Notes under the pieces: model-generated | Database searches by the model: none | Told to the model about the DNA's origin: nothing | Seen by the model: the letters and a program-made list of their open reading frames with translations, nothing else | In this document: positions 1 through 9,499 of the stretch, piece after piece | How the letters are laid out: each line of letters begins with the position of its first letter | Position numbering within the stretch: position 1 is the first letter of the stretch | Translations under genes and position numbers: made by a program | Assembly: GCA_963210315.1 (NCBI GenBank) | Contig: OY723256.1 | Coordinates: forward strand, 1,612,001 to 1,676,000 | Direction: 5' to 3' | Length of the DNA: 64,000 nt | Origin: Rhynchopus euleeides | Lineage: Eukaryota > Euglenozoa > Diplonemea > Diplonemida > Diplonemidae

Positions 1-790
1 GGGGAGGAAGGGGAGAAAGGAAGTCGACGCCCCACGCAAGGGCTCGGCGACGTGCACTCGTGGGAGAGCGTGTCGCTCCCCTGGTGAGACGGCGTTTCTG
101 CCTGCCAGTCGGGAAGAGAGGGGGTTGCAGGGTCTAAAGGCACTAGGGGCTCCTGACATGGAGAGGGTGGTGGGGGTGACACAGTGTCTGATGGGGGACT
201 AAGCCGAGTGTCGACGGGCTGAAAGCCCGGCGAGTCATCCACAACAAGGGAAGGTGCAGGCGAGAGAGGAAGGGGGGAAGCAAGTTCTGATGGGGGCATG
301 ATACTATCCTCGTCAGGCCGAAGGCTTGACGCTGAAATCGGTGAACCAGGGGACACGGGGGGTTGAGGTTCTACTCTTCTCTTGTTAAAGGAGCGTTGCC
401 CCAGGGCAGATGCGCCTGTCTCCTGTATGGGTGCTACCCGCTTCTGCGCGCGGGGTACCGAGGACTCAGAGGGGAGAGAGGGAGAGAAAGGAAGGCGGCG
501 CCCCACGTAAGGGCTCGGAGATCTCCGTTGCGTGGCGCTCTCTGGGAGGGGCGGCGAGCCCGTCTGCGGGGTCTGTAGCCCGTCCAGCAGGTCTGTGTGC
601 AGCACGAGCTCCGGAGCCGGAGAGGGCGCCGGAAGCGGTGCTGTGTCTGCTGGTGGAGCGAGACGAGCATCATCAGGCTGGGAGCCCGACGATTCATCCG
701 CATCAAGCGTAACGTGCTCCGCATCCATCTGACGTGGGGTGGGGGAAGCAGGGGTATTCATTCGAGGGGAAGGCGAGAAAAGAAAACCAG
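1..790. repeat. Tandem degenerate coding repeat, two units with a period of about 460-471 bp
   Basis: Bases 1-330 and about 466-790 align with scattered differences. For example gccccacgcaagggctcgg at 29-47 matches gccccacgtaagggctcgg from base 500, and cgagtcatcc ending at 240 matches cgattcatcc ending at 700. Both units are read in the same - strand frame of the left-edge ORF, so the repeat is at protein level (about 155 residues per unit). Confidence 0.6.
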
Positions 791-1742
791 GAAATTCGCG
801 TGGGGTCAGCGCAGATGACTCCGCAGAAGAACCCAACTCGCCCTCACTGGGCTGATCGTCGGGGCAGTGAAGAGCCAAATGCTCAATCACGCCCGGCCAA
901 AGAAGAAGAAGAGACGCACACATGTCCCACTCTGGCTGTCGCACACACACTATCCCAGCCCCCCAGAGGGACGGGCCCTCGTCAGAGTGATCTAAACAAA
1001 TGGCGGTGCGTTTCACGGCATCCTGCCCCATCGAGTCCTCGTCGGAGGCGTCCAGAACGATGGCGGTGCGTTTTACCGCAGCCGCAGCCGTCGTGTCGCT
1101 ATCCATCACAGACGAGGGAGGGACTTCCTCGCTGGTGGAGCCCGCATCATCAGCGTCGTCTCCATCATGCTCAGTGGCACCAGAGCTGCCCTCCTCTCCC
1201 TCGCTGTCAGAATCGTCATCGCAGCTGCTGCTGTCGTCATCCGTGCTCGCAACTTGGTCGACCCTGGGGGCGCGCCCATGGTGGCCGGCCGCGCAGCATG
1301 TCTTCACATTGGCGCAGGTGCCGCACCGCGTCATGTGGTGTGTCTCACAGCACATCACCTTCAGGCCGTCCGCGTGGTGGTGGTGGACGCGGCAACACGC
1401 AGCTATCGTCAGTGCGTAATTCCGCTTGGCGGTATCGCACTCGTCGCATTTCGGTTTCGAATGCGCGTTGCACACTTTCCGGGGGCCCAGAGACGTGCTC
1501 GCGAGCGACCGCGGCACTGGTACAGGTATAGCGCTGCGCGGCGGGGGCGGGCGTGGCCCATCCCATTGTGAGGCTCGCGTGGTCCGGGGGATCCCAGTGT
1601 AGTCTGGGAACACGTTTGTTCCCCACCTCACGATATTGCCGTCTGCATCGACGCCTGCGGCCGCACATGCCTGTTCTGCACTCGCCTCTAACGCCGTGAT
1701 CGTAACAACTGGCCGCAACAAATCGCAAAAAATCACAACAAA
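1..1742 (-). CDS. Partial open reading frame, unrecognised Cys/His-rich and acidic protein
   Basis: On the - strand one frame is open without a stop from 1742 to base 1, about 580 codons, and continues beyond the window. Its upstream limit is an in-frame TGA at 1743-1745 inside repeat R1. I see no convincing initiator ATG, so this may be an internal exon or a gene cut by the repeat. Reading along the protein: a segment containing DADGNIVRWGTNVFPDYTG; a Cys/His-rich stretch (about 1300-1480) with CDEC, CC, HHHH, CGTC and CC that could bind zinc; an acidic Ser/Asp/Glu region; two copies of a DAVKRTAI-x-LD-x-SDE motif (about 990-1090); then a Pro/Ser-rich region. The Pro/Ser part contains two degenerate copies of one unit, for example SGSQPDDARLAPPADT and PGFQPVDTRLSPPSDT. 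I do not recognise the family. The length of the open frame and the in-frame protein repeats support real coding; the 5' end is unknown. Confidence 0.55.
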
Positions 1743-2142
1743 TCACAACATTTGCCTTGTGATTTGTTGTGATCTGTTGTGATCCTCAAGGTGACTGGCG
1801 ACACCTCTCCCACAGTCTGCGGCGACTCTGCCGTGGCAACAAGGCTTCCTGTCATGGGAGATCGCTGCGTGGATCAACGTGGCACCACCCGTGTGCTCGG
1901 CAGGTTGTTTCGGCACCTGTTTTCTCCGTGTCATGCTTTTCGTGAGCGTGTCAGGGATGTTGGCACACGCTGGGGAGGGTTCACATGATGACATAACATA
2001 TATCAGAAGCACACACCCACGTGGCGCTGTCCTTGGCAGGACTTTGAAAGTGCCGCCTTGATATCCTTGTTGGATAGAACCCTCATATCACACCCTCAAT
2101 CAGCTGACGATCGGGTGTGATTTGTTGTGATTTGTTGTTTTT
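1711..2142 (+). repeat. Interspersed repeat R1, copy 0
   Basis: Left end GCAACAAATCGCAAAAAATC is repeated word for word at the left end of the R1 cluster (37435 onward). The body, from CTCAAGGTGACTGGCGACAC (about 1783) to CAGCTGACGAT (about 2112), is nearly identical to parts of 37470-38117 and 38378-38700. Both ends carry reiterated ATCACAACAA or its complement, so it looks like an element with short reiterated inverted termini. Both strands of the body carry short ORFs repeated in every copy, which I read as a by-product of copy identity and not as a gene. No transposase is visible. Confidence 0.75.
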
Positions 2143-2956
2143 TTCCCCAGCCTGATTACCCCAGATATGTCACTTTCAAAAGTGGGATATCCCACCGTTT
2201 TTGATATCCCACAGTATCCTGGCCACCGTGTATGGCACCTTATTGGCAAACGCGCCTGTGCCCGGAGGAGGGGAGGAAGGCCACAAACCAGCCATCACTT
2301 TCACCCTCGACGCGCCCTTGTTTACATGCTTCTGTGTGATGCCCTTTGCCTCTGCTGTTCGCAGCCCGCCACTGTATGTCAGGGATACGTAGGCTCTTCG
2401 CACGATGTGGTACGCCTTTGCCGGTCCGTTGCGACGTGGATGTCTTCAGCGAGCAACTGAGCTCCTAACTGTTTGGCAGGCCCCTCCGCGGTTTTGTTTC
2501 TGATCAGCTTTGCACCACGTGGGTATATTTCTTTCGATTTTGATGTTGAAACGAGCGACATGTGACCACAGCCGGGTGCGCCCCTCCCTTCTGTCCTGTA
2601 CTTCGCGCCACTTCGAACAGCCCCCATCATTCCCTACCCTATTAATCAACACCACCATCATATCCCTCCCCACCACCACCACCACACCACCCCTGCCAGG
2701 ACAGCCACCACCCCCCCCCCCCACCACGTTATGTAGCTGCCGTGTTTCCGGAACACCTTTCCCCCTGAACCCAAGGGCTGCGCATTGCTGCTGCTGCTGC
2801 TGTGCACCCCCCACACACCCATACCCCCCTCCATCCCCTCCCCCCCGCCCCGCCTGCGCCCACGGAGAGGCAGAGGAGAGGGAGTGTCAAAGGGGGAGAG
2901 GGGGGTATCCAGCCGCCACTATTTTGTTGCATTTTTTGAGTCCTCCGGACACCACC
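2143..2956. other. Intergenic, low-complexity stretch
   Basis: No gene recognised. It holds an interrupted palindrome-like stretch around 2176-2210 (two GATATCCCAC-type motifs), Thr/Pro-like ACC and CCC runs (2640-2730) and a GCTGCTGCT run (2788-2800). The frame of the next gene is open back to 2510 but encodes only low-complexity Pro/Thr/Cys sequence there, so it is taken as 5' leader. Confidence 0.5.
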
Positions 2957-5900
2957 ATGTCGGGGAACAGCCGCCTCGATGTCGACCACAGCTTGGTGGG
3001 CATCTTCCACACGCTCTCTACCGCGCGGACACGCGGCATGACCTCATGCGGAGTGGAGGTGACCGACACTGTGACTTATCAACACGGCAGTCTGCGGTGG
3101 TGGTACTTCTATGAGAAGCCACGCGCTGTCCAGCAGGAAGGCGGTGCCCGTTCGGAGAAGCCTGGGCAGGTGATGCGGAAGGACAAGCGGGACTGCACAC
3201 CCGGCAAGATCGAATCGGCATTCACACGCGGGGCCTCTGAAGAGGGCCCTGTTGCGACCTTCCTCTACCGCTCGCAGATGCGCCACGGGGAGGGCGACTC
3301 GCAGCCGATATCTGTGGAATTTCTCGATGCGGCAGGGCTGCGCGATTTTCTCCACCACAGGGAGAGCAAGCCAGACGGGATCCTGCAGAAGTTCAGCTGC
3401 ATGGGTGCGCACAACAGTGTCACGCAGATCGTCTGGACCCCTTACCTCGCCCGTGCGGTGCGGTATCAAAATGTGCACAAGATGAAGAACTCACGTGTGG
3501 GGCTCTACCAGCGCTGTGCGACGCATGAGGGGAAGAGCCACCTGTCACGAGAGATCATCTGCCCCCCGCACACCGTGGAGGAGCTGTCCGCAGCGTGCAG
3601 GCAGATATCGGCGCACTACCACTCTGTGGAGCACCGGCTTGTCACACGGCTTGTCCTCTACTTCAAGATCAACCAGCATAAAAAAACACTCCTGTTGTAC
3701 CCCTCTGCGGTCATCACCACGAAGTTCCGCCCGCAGGTCAACAGAGGCCTTGGCGCGCCTGGGGGGAACGGGCTGTCTGTGTCATCAGGGAAGGTGGATG
3801 CCCGGCAGAAGGTGAAGCAGGATGAAAGCACGCGGCGTGTGCTGCTGGATCTGAACCCGGTGTATGTCAACGCCACCGCGTCGCGGGATAAGAAGGGGAG
3901 CCGTGCGGAGCTCGGGGGAAACGCGCGCCTCGCGGGCCCCGTGGCGGACAACCAGCGGCAGATCTTCATGACACCCAGCGGCGTGTTCCTCTCCCCCGCA
4001 GACGTGCTGCACGGGCTGGAGACGAACCCCACGACGCAGCACCCCAACGCGCTGTCCTCTCCCAAAAACCTCCGCAGCTTCCCACCGACATCCCTGAAGT
4101 ACGCCACCTTCACCGAGAGCCACGACGAGAAGGTGCTGGCCACCCTGCAGCGGATGCGCATGAGCCCTGTCCCCAGCGCCTCCGCTGCATCACGCTCGCA
4201 GCCTCAGGTCAGCGTGCTGCTGAGCGGGAGGAAGCCCCCCGACACAGCCTCCCCCGAGAGGCACGCCGTCTCGCCGAGCCTTTCCCCCCGCAGCGCGCTG
4301 AACAACGTCGCCCTGGATGTGGCTGACCTCGACCTGGGCGAGGTGGGCACCGCAGAATCACCCACCGCAACCGGTTTGGACCGCTCGCAGGGGGGCGGTG
4401 TGCCGCAGTACCGCTTCTGCAGAGGCGGGGGTGCAGGCGTGTATGAGGCTGTGGCGTACCGCAAGCAGAAGCGGCGGCAGCGCAGGATGGCGCAGCAGAG
4501 GGCCGAGGAGGCGCAGCAGGGGGGGACGTGGCCCCTCGCGAGCGGGGAGGAGCTGCGGCGGAAGGGGAGGTTGATCAGGGTGGGGTCGTATGGGCGGATC
4601 TTTGAGCACAGCAGGGAGCTGGCGCAGATCCACCTGCATGGGGAGAAGGCGGTGACGCGGAAGGCCCAGGCGGAGCAGCAGCAGCATGCGGAGAAGGCGT
4701 CGCCGGAGGCTAGCGCCTGCCGCGCCTGCGATGCGCTGGAAGCGCACTGCGGTGGCGCGTCGTGGGGTGTCACGCGGGGCGGGTGCCGCTTCTTCGACAC
4801 GGGGGCCGGCGGCTGCAGCGACGGCGTCTTCCGCAGCGAGGTGGCATCCCACTCCTTCATGTCCGCAGAGGAGCTGACTGCCACAGGCGCCACCATGCCC
4901 CCTTGCACCGAAGACCCCCACCCCTCGTGGGCCTCCGCCTTCGAGGGATCATTTGAGGGCGTGGTGGAGGACACACACATGCAGCACATGTTTTTCTTCG
5001 CCTTCTCCCTGCCCCGCCACGACGCTGTCGGCGATGCCTCCGCCGCGGAGCCCCGCCTGCTGGGGGACCCGCACCGCCCCGACAGGGTGTTTGTGTTCGA
5101 CGCGGAGGCGATGCGGCCCCTGGTGGGGCTGATGGGCACCCCTGTCGCGGCGGACAGCGCAGAGGTGAGCAACGCAGTGACATCGCCCGCAGCCTCGCCC
5201 TCCGTTGCGTCGGAGCGGGAGCGCCCCCTCTCCCTGCCGCACATCTTCGCGCTTGTCGAGTGGTATGCGTTGCAGGCGCGGTGCCACTCCGCTGTCTATT
5301 ACATGGAGCGCAGGGCGGAGCCCGTCACCCCCCCTGCCGCCGCATCGTGGAATGACTTCGTCGAGGAGGTGCACGCCAGCCTGAAGGCTGTGGGAGGCAG
5401 CGATGCCTCAGCCGAGGAAAAGGCGCGCCACGGAGTGTCGGATGCGGTAGCGGTGCCCCATCCCTACTACCTCGAGTGCCCGGTGTGTGCGCAGGCGTCG
5501 GCGGCTGCGCTAAGGAAAGGGCATGCCCAGGAGGGCGTGGACTGCCAGTCGCGCGGGCAGCCCGCAGGCCTGCGTCAGGAGCTCTACCCCCTGCCGCAGG
5601 TGGCTGCCTCTCCCCTGCAGGTGCGGGAGTATCGTGTCGGGATGGCGATGTACAGCGTGCTGCCTGCGGCGCCTGTGCATGCCCTGGGGCAGGCCCCGCT
5701 CTCCCTGCTGTGCGGTGCTGCCGCTGCGCATCGGAGGAGCATCTTCGGGATGGGGCCTGCGCAGGACAGGCCCTATTGGGCAGACGACGAGGCGTGCACC
5801 GAAGCCCTGCGGGGGGAGGCGGGTGCCGAGAAGGGGGTGCAGGCCGGCACCTGCGAGACGGTGTGCCCGCAGCCAGGGGGGAGCTATCTGGAGGCGTGTG

Positions 5901-6787
5901 GGGTGGGTGGTGCTGACTTCGACAGCCTGCCGCAGTGGGAGGCGGCCAAGGAGACAGGCGAGCTGCTCTCCGATGCAGACCAAAGCCTCTACGTCAAGCT
6001 GCTGGCCCTCCTGCCCAAGCCGCTGCGGGGCTTCGGCTTCTGGGGGTGGTTCGCACGTGAGGTGCGGGAGGAGGCGGCCCGCCTTGTGGCTGTGCATGCA
6101 GGGCTGGTGGTCACGCTTGAGGAGCTGGCGTACCTGTGCTATACAAAGCGTGAGAAGAAGTTCTCTGGAAGCCAAGACCACGTCGTGTCTGTCGCGCATG
6201 AGACTGATGCACTGCTGCAGGGTCGGCTGCACGTCTACCTCGCGGGGCTCAGCTTCACGGAGGTCACAGATGACACGGAGAAGGTGCACTACCTGAAGAC
6301 CAGCCAGCTGAACGTGCAGAAGTATACAGGTGAGATGTGCACACCAGAGGCATGCATGAAGCTGGTCCCCACCCTGCGTGTGTGGGTGTGCCGCAAGGTG
6401 TCGTGCACAGGTGCCCCTGGGCTGGATGAGGACTGCCAGGCGGTGTCGACATACCGCGTGCGGCAGGTGCTGACAAAGCTGGAGGCAGAGATCAAGAACT
6501 CGATGCAGCACCACCTGAGCCTGCTGTATGCGGATGTGGTGACAGGTCTGCGCACAGCCTTCATCGAATTCCCTGCCCTCGTGTCGCGCCGGCAGCAGTG
6601 TTGTGCCGAGTCTCGCCTGCTCCGCGGCAACATTTCAGCCCAGGTGCTGTCCTGTCTGTACGGCTATGCCTGTGCACGCCACGCTGCGCTGACCGCGTCA
6701 CTCGATGCCTTTCTGGCAAGCCATGATGAGGATTACGAGCCTCTTATCATCCCTATCTCTACCTTCTCTTACTTCGACCACACGTAG
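2957..6787 (+). CDS. Large protein of unknown function (about 1276 aa)
   Basis: Single open frame. The start is chosen at 2957 because the ATG sits in CCACCATGT and the composition changes from low-complexity to normal protein there. The N-terminal 260 residues look like a folded conserved region (MTSCGVEVTDTVTYQ, LRWWYFYE, VEHRLVTRLVLYFKINQ). A long low-complexity middle follows, rich in Ser, Pro, Ala and Gln. The last 280 residues look structured again (GFGFWGWFAREVREEAARLV, HVYLAGLSFTEVTDD) and end ISTFSYFDHT. No catalytic motif, signal peptide or membrane helix is evident. A segment with CPVC near 5480 could be half of a metal site. The next gene's ATG lies only 157 bp downstream, consistent with co-transcription. 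I do not recognise the family; cytoskeletal or flagellar roles are possible but unsupported. Confidence 0.8.
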   Translation: MSGNSRLDVDHSLVGIFHTLSTARTRGMTSCGVEVTDTVTYQHGSLRWWYFYEKPRAVQQEGGARSEKPGQVMRKDKRDCTPGKIESAFTRGASEEGPVATFLYRSQMRHGEGDSQPISVEFLDAAGLRDFLHHRESKPDGILQKFSCMGAHNSVTQIVWTPYLARAVRYQNVHKMKNSRVGLYQRCATHEGKSHLSREIICPPHTVEELSAACRQISAHYHSVEHRLVTRLVLYFKINQHKKTLLLYPSAVITTKFRPQVNRGLGAPGGNGLSVSSGKVDARQKVKQDESTRRVLLDLNPVYVNATASRDKKGSRAELGGNARLAGPVADNQRQIFMTPSGVFLSPADVLHGLETNPTTQHPNALSSPKNLRSFPPTSLKYATFTESHDEKVLATLQRMRMSPVPSASAASRSQPQVSVLLSGRKPPDTASPERHAVSPSLSPRSALNNVALDVADLDLGEVGTAESPTATGLDRSQGGGVPQYRFCRGGGAGVYEAVAYRKQKRRQRRMAQQRAEEAQQGGTWPLASGEELRRKGRLIRVGSYGRIFEHSRELAQIHLHGEKAVTRKAQAEQQQHAEKASPEASACRACDALEAHCGGASWGVTRGGCRFFDTGAGGCSDGVFRSEVASHSFMSAEELTATGATMPPCTEDPHPSWASAFEGSFEGVVEDTHMQHMFFFAFSLPRHDAVGDASAAEPRLLGDPHRPDRVFVFDAEAMRPLVGLMGTPVAADSAEVSNAVTSPAASPSVASERERPLSLPHIFALVEWYALQARCHSAVYYMERRAEPVTPPAAASWNDFVEEVHASLKAVGGSDASAEEKARHGVSDAVAVPHPYYLECPVCAQASAAALRKGHAQEGVDCQSRGQPAGLRQELYPLPQVAASPLQVREYRVGMAMYSVLPAAPVHALGQAPLSLLCGAAAAHRRSIFGMGPAQDRPYWADDEACTEALRGEAGAEKGVQAGTCETVCPQPGGSYLEACGVGGADFDSLPQWEAAKETGELLSDADQSLYVKLLALLPKPLRGFGFWGWFAREVREEAARLVAVHAGLVVTLEELAYLCYTKREKKFSGSQDHVVSVAHETDALLQGRLHVYLAGLSFTEVTDDTEKVHYLKTSQLNVQKYTGEMCTPEACMKLVPTLRVWVCRKVSCTGAPGLDEDCQAVSTYRVRQVLTKLEAEIKNSMQHHLSLLYADVVTGLRTAFIEFPALVSRRQQCCAESRLLRGNISAQVLSCLYGYACARHAALTASLDAFLASHDEDYEPLIIPISTFSYFDHT

Positions 6788-6944
6788 CGGGCCCCGACGC
6801 ACTTCCGTGCGGCACGGCAGCCGCGCTGCGCCAATAGTAGTAACCAGCTTGTCACCCCTCCCGTCCCGCTCTCCGCTGCATGCTGTTCCGTGCTGCACTG
6901 CCCTCGCGTCACCCCACCACACCCAGCACCTTGCAGGAGGGTGC
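6788..6944 (+). promoter_or_regulatory. Short intergenic spacer with a probable splice acceptor before the vasohibin gene
   Basis: Spacer of 157 bp, rich in C and T (CCCTCCCGTCCCGCTCTCC), ending CACCTTGCAG eight bases before the chosen ATG. A pyrimidine tract followed by CAG just upstream of a start codon is what a trans-splice acceptor looks like. The open frame of the next gene extends back through the spacer, so this is inference. Confidence 0.4.
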
Positions 6945-8231
6945 ATGCCTGTGCAGCCGCCCGATGTCGGCCCGACGTCACCCTTGCAGCTGACGACGGC
7001 GAGCATAAGCAGCCGCCTATCCAGCAGCACCCTCTCGCGTGACAGGGCCACAGCGCCCAGCGCAGATGATGTAGGCTTGTGCCCCGACGATGAGGGTGGG
7101 CCGTGTGCGGCGCTCGTCCCCCCTGGGCTGTTCTCTAAGGGTGGCAGCGCAGCGCTGGAGAAGGCTATCATGGAGGTGCTTGCAGTCAACCCCTTCACCG
7201 GCAGCGACGTGCCCGAGGTGGAGGTGCCCGTCCGCCCGAAGCTGAACCCAAAGACTACGTGCGAGTCGCAGCTCCGCCTGCTGCAGAGCTACCTCTCTGC
7301 ATTCCAGTACAACTTCCTGCCTTCGACGTTCTTCAACAAATGCAAATACCGCCCCCTGACGCGCATCCTCGAGACAGCGAAGGAGGTGATGCGTGTCGCC
7401 CTCCCCATCCGCTGCCTCGAAGCGGCGTACCTCGCCATTGCCCTGACGCAGGGCCACCGCGAGTTCCAGCGGTTCCCCCTCACCTTCAAGACGAACTTCC
7501 AGGGGCAGATCTGCAGGCACATTGTGATGGGCGTGCGTGTCCTCACAACGATCCCACTCCCTGGGCCCAAGTCCAGCAGGGTGAAGGAGCGCACCGAAGA
7601 GCACTGGGGTGCCCTGGGGCTCAGCAGGAAGGCGGACCTGATGTATAAGCGGCTGAAGCCACAGAGCCTGTCAGGCCTGGTGGATGACTACGTGGCAGCC
7701 TACGCAGGCCACGGGCACAGGATGCTGAATGTGAAGGTGGGGCTGCCCGTGGCACACTCGCCCCCGCCGATGTACATCCCCTGCTGGCGGTTCCTGGATC
7801 TCAACATGCGGCGTATCTCGCCTGCCGACACGGAGCGTGCGCTGCGCAACTTCACGGCAATGGCGGAGAAGCTTGCAGACGAGTGGGTCAAGCTGCCTGC
7901 ACAGACCATGGCGGCATTCATCCGGTCTGGCAGGAATGACTGTGCCGCGCTGAACCCCTTTGCGGAGAAGGTGCAGCTGGGGGTGCAGGGGGCACGGCCA
8001 GCGCCGCCAGAGCCGAAGGAGGCTGAGGATGGGTCGGAATCGGAAGACGATGACGAGGAGGAGGAGGACGACGAGGAGAGCGGGGATGTTGTGGCGAAGA
8101 GCGAGGTGGTGCAGTGCATCCTGGCGAACCGGTCGCCGTTCCGCAGAAACCAGTTCAACACACCCGGCATGTCGGCCGTCCTGACCGCGGTGCGGTCCTC
8201 CAGCACGCAGAAGCAACCGAAGAGCGTCTGA
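6945..8231 (+). CDS. VASH: Vasohibin-type tubulin tyrosine carboxypeptidase
   Basis: About 428 aa. Residues 70-300 match vasohibin family features: the pre-catalytic segment YNFLPSTFFNKCKYRPLTR, then ALPIRCLEAAYLAIALT with the catalytic Cys (residue 157), FQGQICRHIVMGV with His (192), and WGALGLSRKADLMYK with Ser (227). These correspond to the Cys-His-Ser triad of the transglutaminase-like vasohibins, which remove the C-terminal tyrosine of alpha-tubulin. The Cys-His spacing (35) equals that of human VASH1, but the His-Ser spacing is 35 instead of 17 because of a Pro/Lys/Glu-rich insertion. No SVBP chaperone gene is recognised in the window. The C-terminus has an acidic run (about 360-385). 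The start at 6945 follows a CAG; the frame stays open upstream, so a longer N-terminus is possible. Confidence 0.92.
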   Translation: MPVQPPDVGPTSPLQLTTASISSRLSSSTLSRDRATAPSADDVGLCPDDEGGPCAALVPPGLFSKGGSAALEKAIMEVLAVNPFTGSDVPEVEVPVRPKLNPKTTCESQLRLLQSYLSAFQYNFLPSTFFNKCKYRPLTRILETAKEVMRVALPIRCLEAAYLAIALTQGHREFQRFPLTFKTNFQGQICRHIVMGVRVLTTIPLPGPKSSRVKERTEEHWGALGLSRKADLMYKRLKPQSLSGLVDDYVAAYAGHGHRMLNVKVGLPVAHSPPPMYIPCWRFLDLNMRRISPADTERALRNFTAMAEKLADEWVKLPAQTMAAFIRSGRNDCAALNPFAEKVQLGVQGARPAPPEPKEAEDGSESEDDDEEEEDDEESGDVVAKSEVVQCILANRSPFRRNQFNTPGMSAVLTAVRSSSTQKQPKSV

Positions 8232-8962
8232 GGTGCCTTCCCCCGGCGAATCCAATCTCTAACCCACTAACCTGCTAAACCCCGCCCCCACACCCCACCC
8301 CCCGCCCCCTCTCCACCACAGCCACAGCCACACCATGTGCCTCGATGCCACGACTCCCTCCACCCCCCACACGGCGTGGTGGTCACATGCCGCCCGTGGC
8401 ATGTCGACCCTGACCCTGACCACTGCGCCGTGCAAATTTCGTGTGTGTGTCACGCAGCAGTGCACGCCCCCTGCCCCATCTCCTGCCTCTGTTTTGCGGT
8501 GCCTAAGGTGCCCTGTGTCTGTGTCTGTCTGTGTGTGTGGTGCTTCCGCACCACGTGTGCGTTGCATAGTGGGGTAGAGAGCACGGTGGGGGAGGGCGTG
8601 TGCCTGCGGCGGTGGTTTCGTGCAGCTTTTTTGTTCCGGCTTTGGCGCAAACAGCCCTATCTTGCGTCGAAGTGCATCGGAGGTGCCTCAGGGTTTCGTT
8701 TCGGGGGTGGTGTCCGTGCTGTGTGCTGTGCAAGGGGTGTGTCGCCAAAAAGAGACGTGGCTGTCTCAGCACTGGTGGCATCTATCACAGGTTCGACTCG
8801 CGGCAGTACCCCTCCCTCCCTCCTCCCTTCCTCCCTCCCGTGCATGTAGGGGAGGTTGTGCCATCGTTTAGCAGCGGGAGCCCAGACGGCATCACCGCAC
8901 CGGTGCGCACCACCATACACAGGATTTGTTTGTTAATCTTCTCCGCAACAGCACTAGTAAAT
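8232..8962. other. Intergenic region, nothing recognised
   Basis: Contains (TG)-rich stretches (8515-8545) and a CCCTCC-type run (8807-8836) ahead of the next start. Open frames here are short and of low coding quality. Confidence 0.5.
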
Positions 8963-9499
8963 ATGGGCATGATGCCGCGCTGTGCCGCCCTGCTCCTGGC
9001 AGGCGCTGTGTGTGTGTCTGGCATGCGCGCAGAGACGCGGAAGACGCCGCAGCAGGAGCGTGACGGGTGGACGGTGTCGGAGGCGCAGCTGGTTGAGGAG
9101 GCGAAGACCATTGACGCGCTGTACCGCAGCAAGGGGATCGACAACAACTACCTGGACTACCGTGTGTACGACGCCAGCACGTACGCTAGCACCTTCGCCG
9201 CCAAGTTCACTGAGAACAAGGTCACTGTGGTGGAGAGCAGGTCGAAGCAGACGGACGCACTCCGCCACTGCGTGTTCCAGACCAAGGGGGCGTACGGCGA
9301 GCACTTCAGCAACCAGAAGGCGTGGGAGCTTGCCGGGCTGACGACGACGAGGCTGCGCAAGGCGTCGTACATCACGAAGATCGAGCGCCTCGAGGGCGAG
9401 GACCTGTTCGCGTGGGAGATCATCTCTGCGCCGTGCGGTGTGGCTGTGCACGACAACACCGGTAAGGTGCTCGTGATGCAGGGCTTCGGGGTTGACTAA
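8963..9499 (+). CDS. Small secreted protein of unknown function
   Basis: 178 aa. The N-terminus has a signal-peptide pattern: MGMMPRCAALLLAGAVCVSG, hydrophobic and ending at small residues, with cleavage likely near residue 20-24. The remainder (about 155 aa) is hydrophilic, with two cysteines (RHCVF and APCGV) that could form one disulfide, and several Lys/Arg/Glu-rich helices. No retention signal or membrane anchor is seen at the C-terminus (GFGVD). The start could also be the second Met at 8969, which leaves the signal peptide intact. Family not recognised; the signal peptide is the only functional statement supported. Confidence 0.75.
   Translation: MGMMPRCAALLLAGAVCVSGMRAETRKTPQQERDGWTVSEAQLVEEAKTIDALYRSKGIDNNYLDYRVYDASTYASTFAAKFTENKVTVVESRSKQTDALRHCVFQTKGAYGEHFSNQKAWELAGLTTTRLRKASYITKIERLEGEDLFAWEIISAPCGVAVHDNTGKVLVMQGFGVD

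Noticed and set aside
2510-2956. In-frame upstream extension (149 codons) of the large unknown protein
   Set aside because: Pro/Thr/Cys low-complexity translation of C-rich DNA; the ATG at 2957 has a good context and normal composition starts there.
4204-5244. 346-codon - strand ORF within the large unknown gene
   Set aside because: Antisense shadow produced by GC-rich third positions; no domain.
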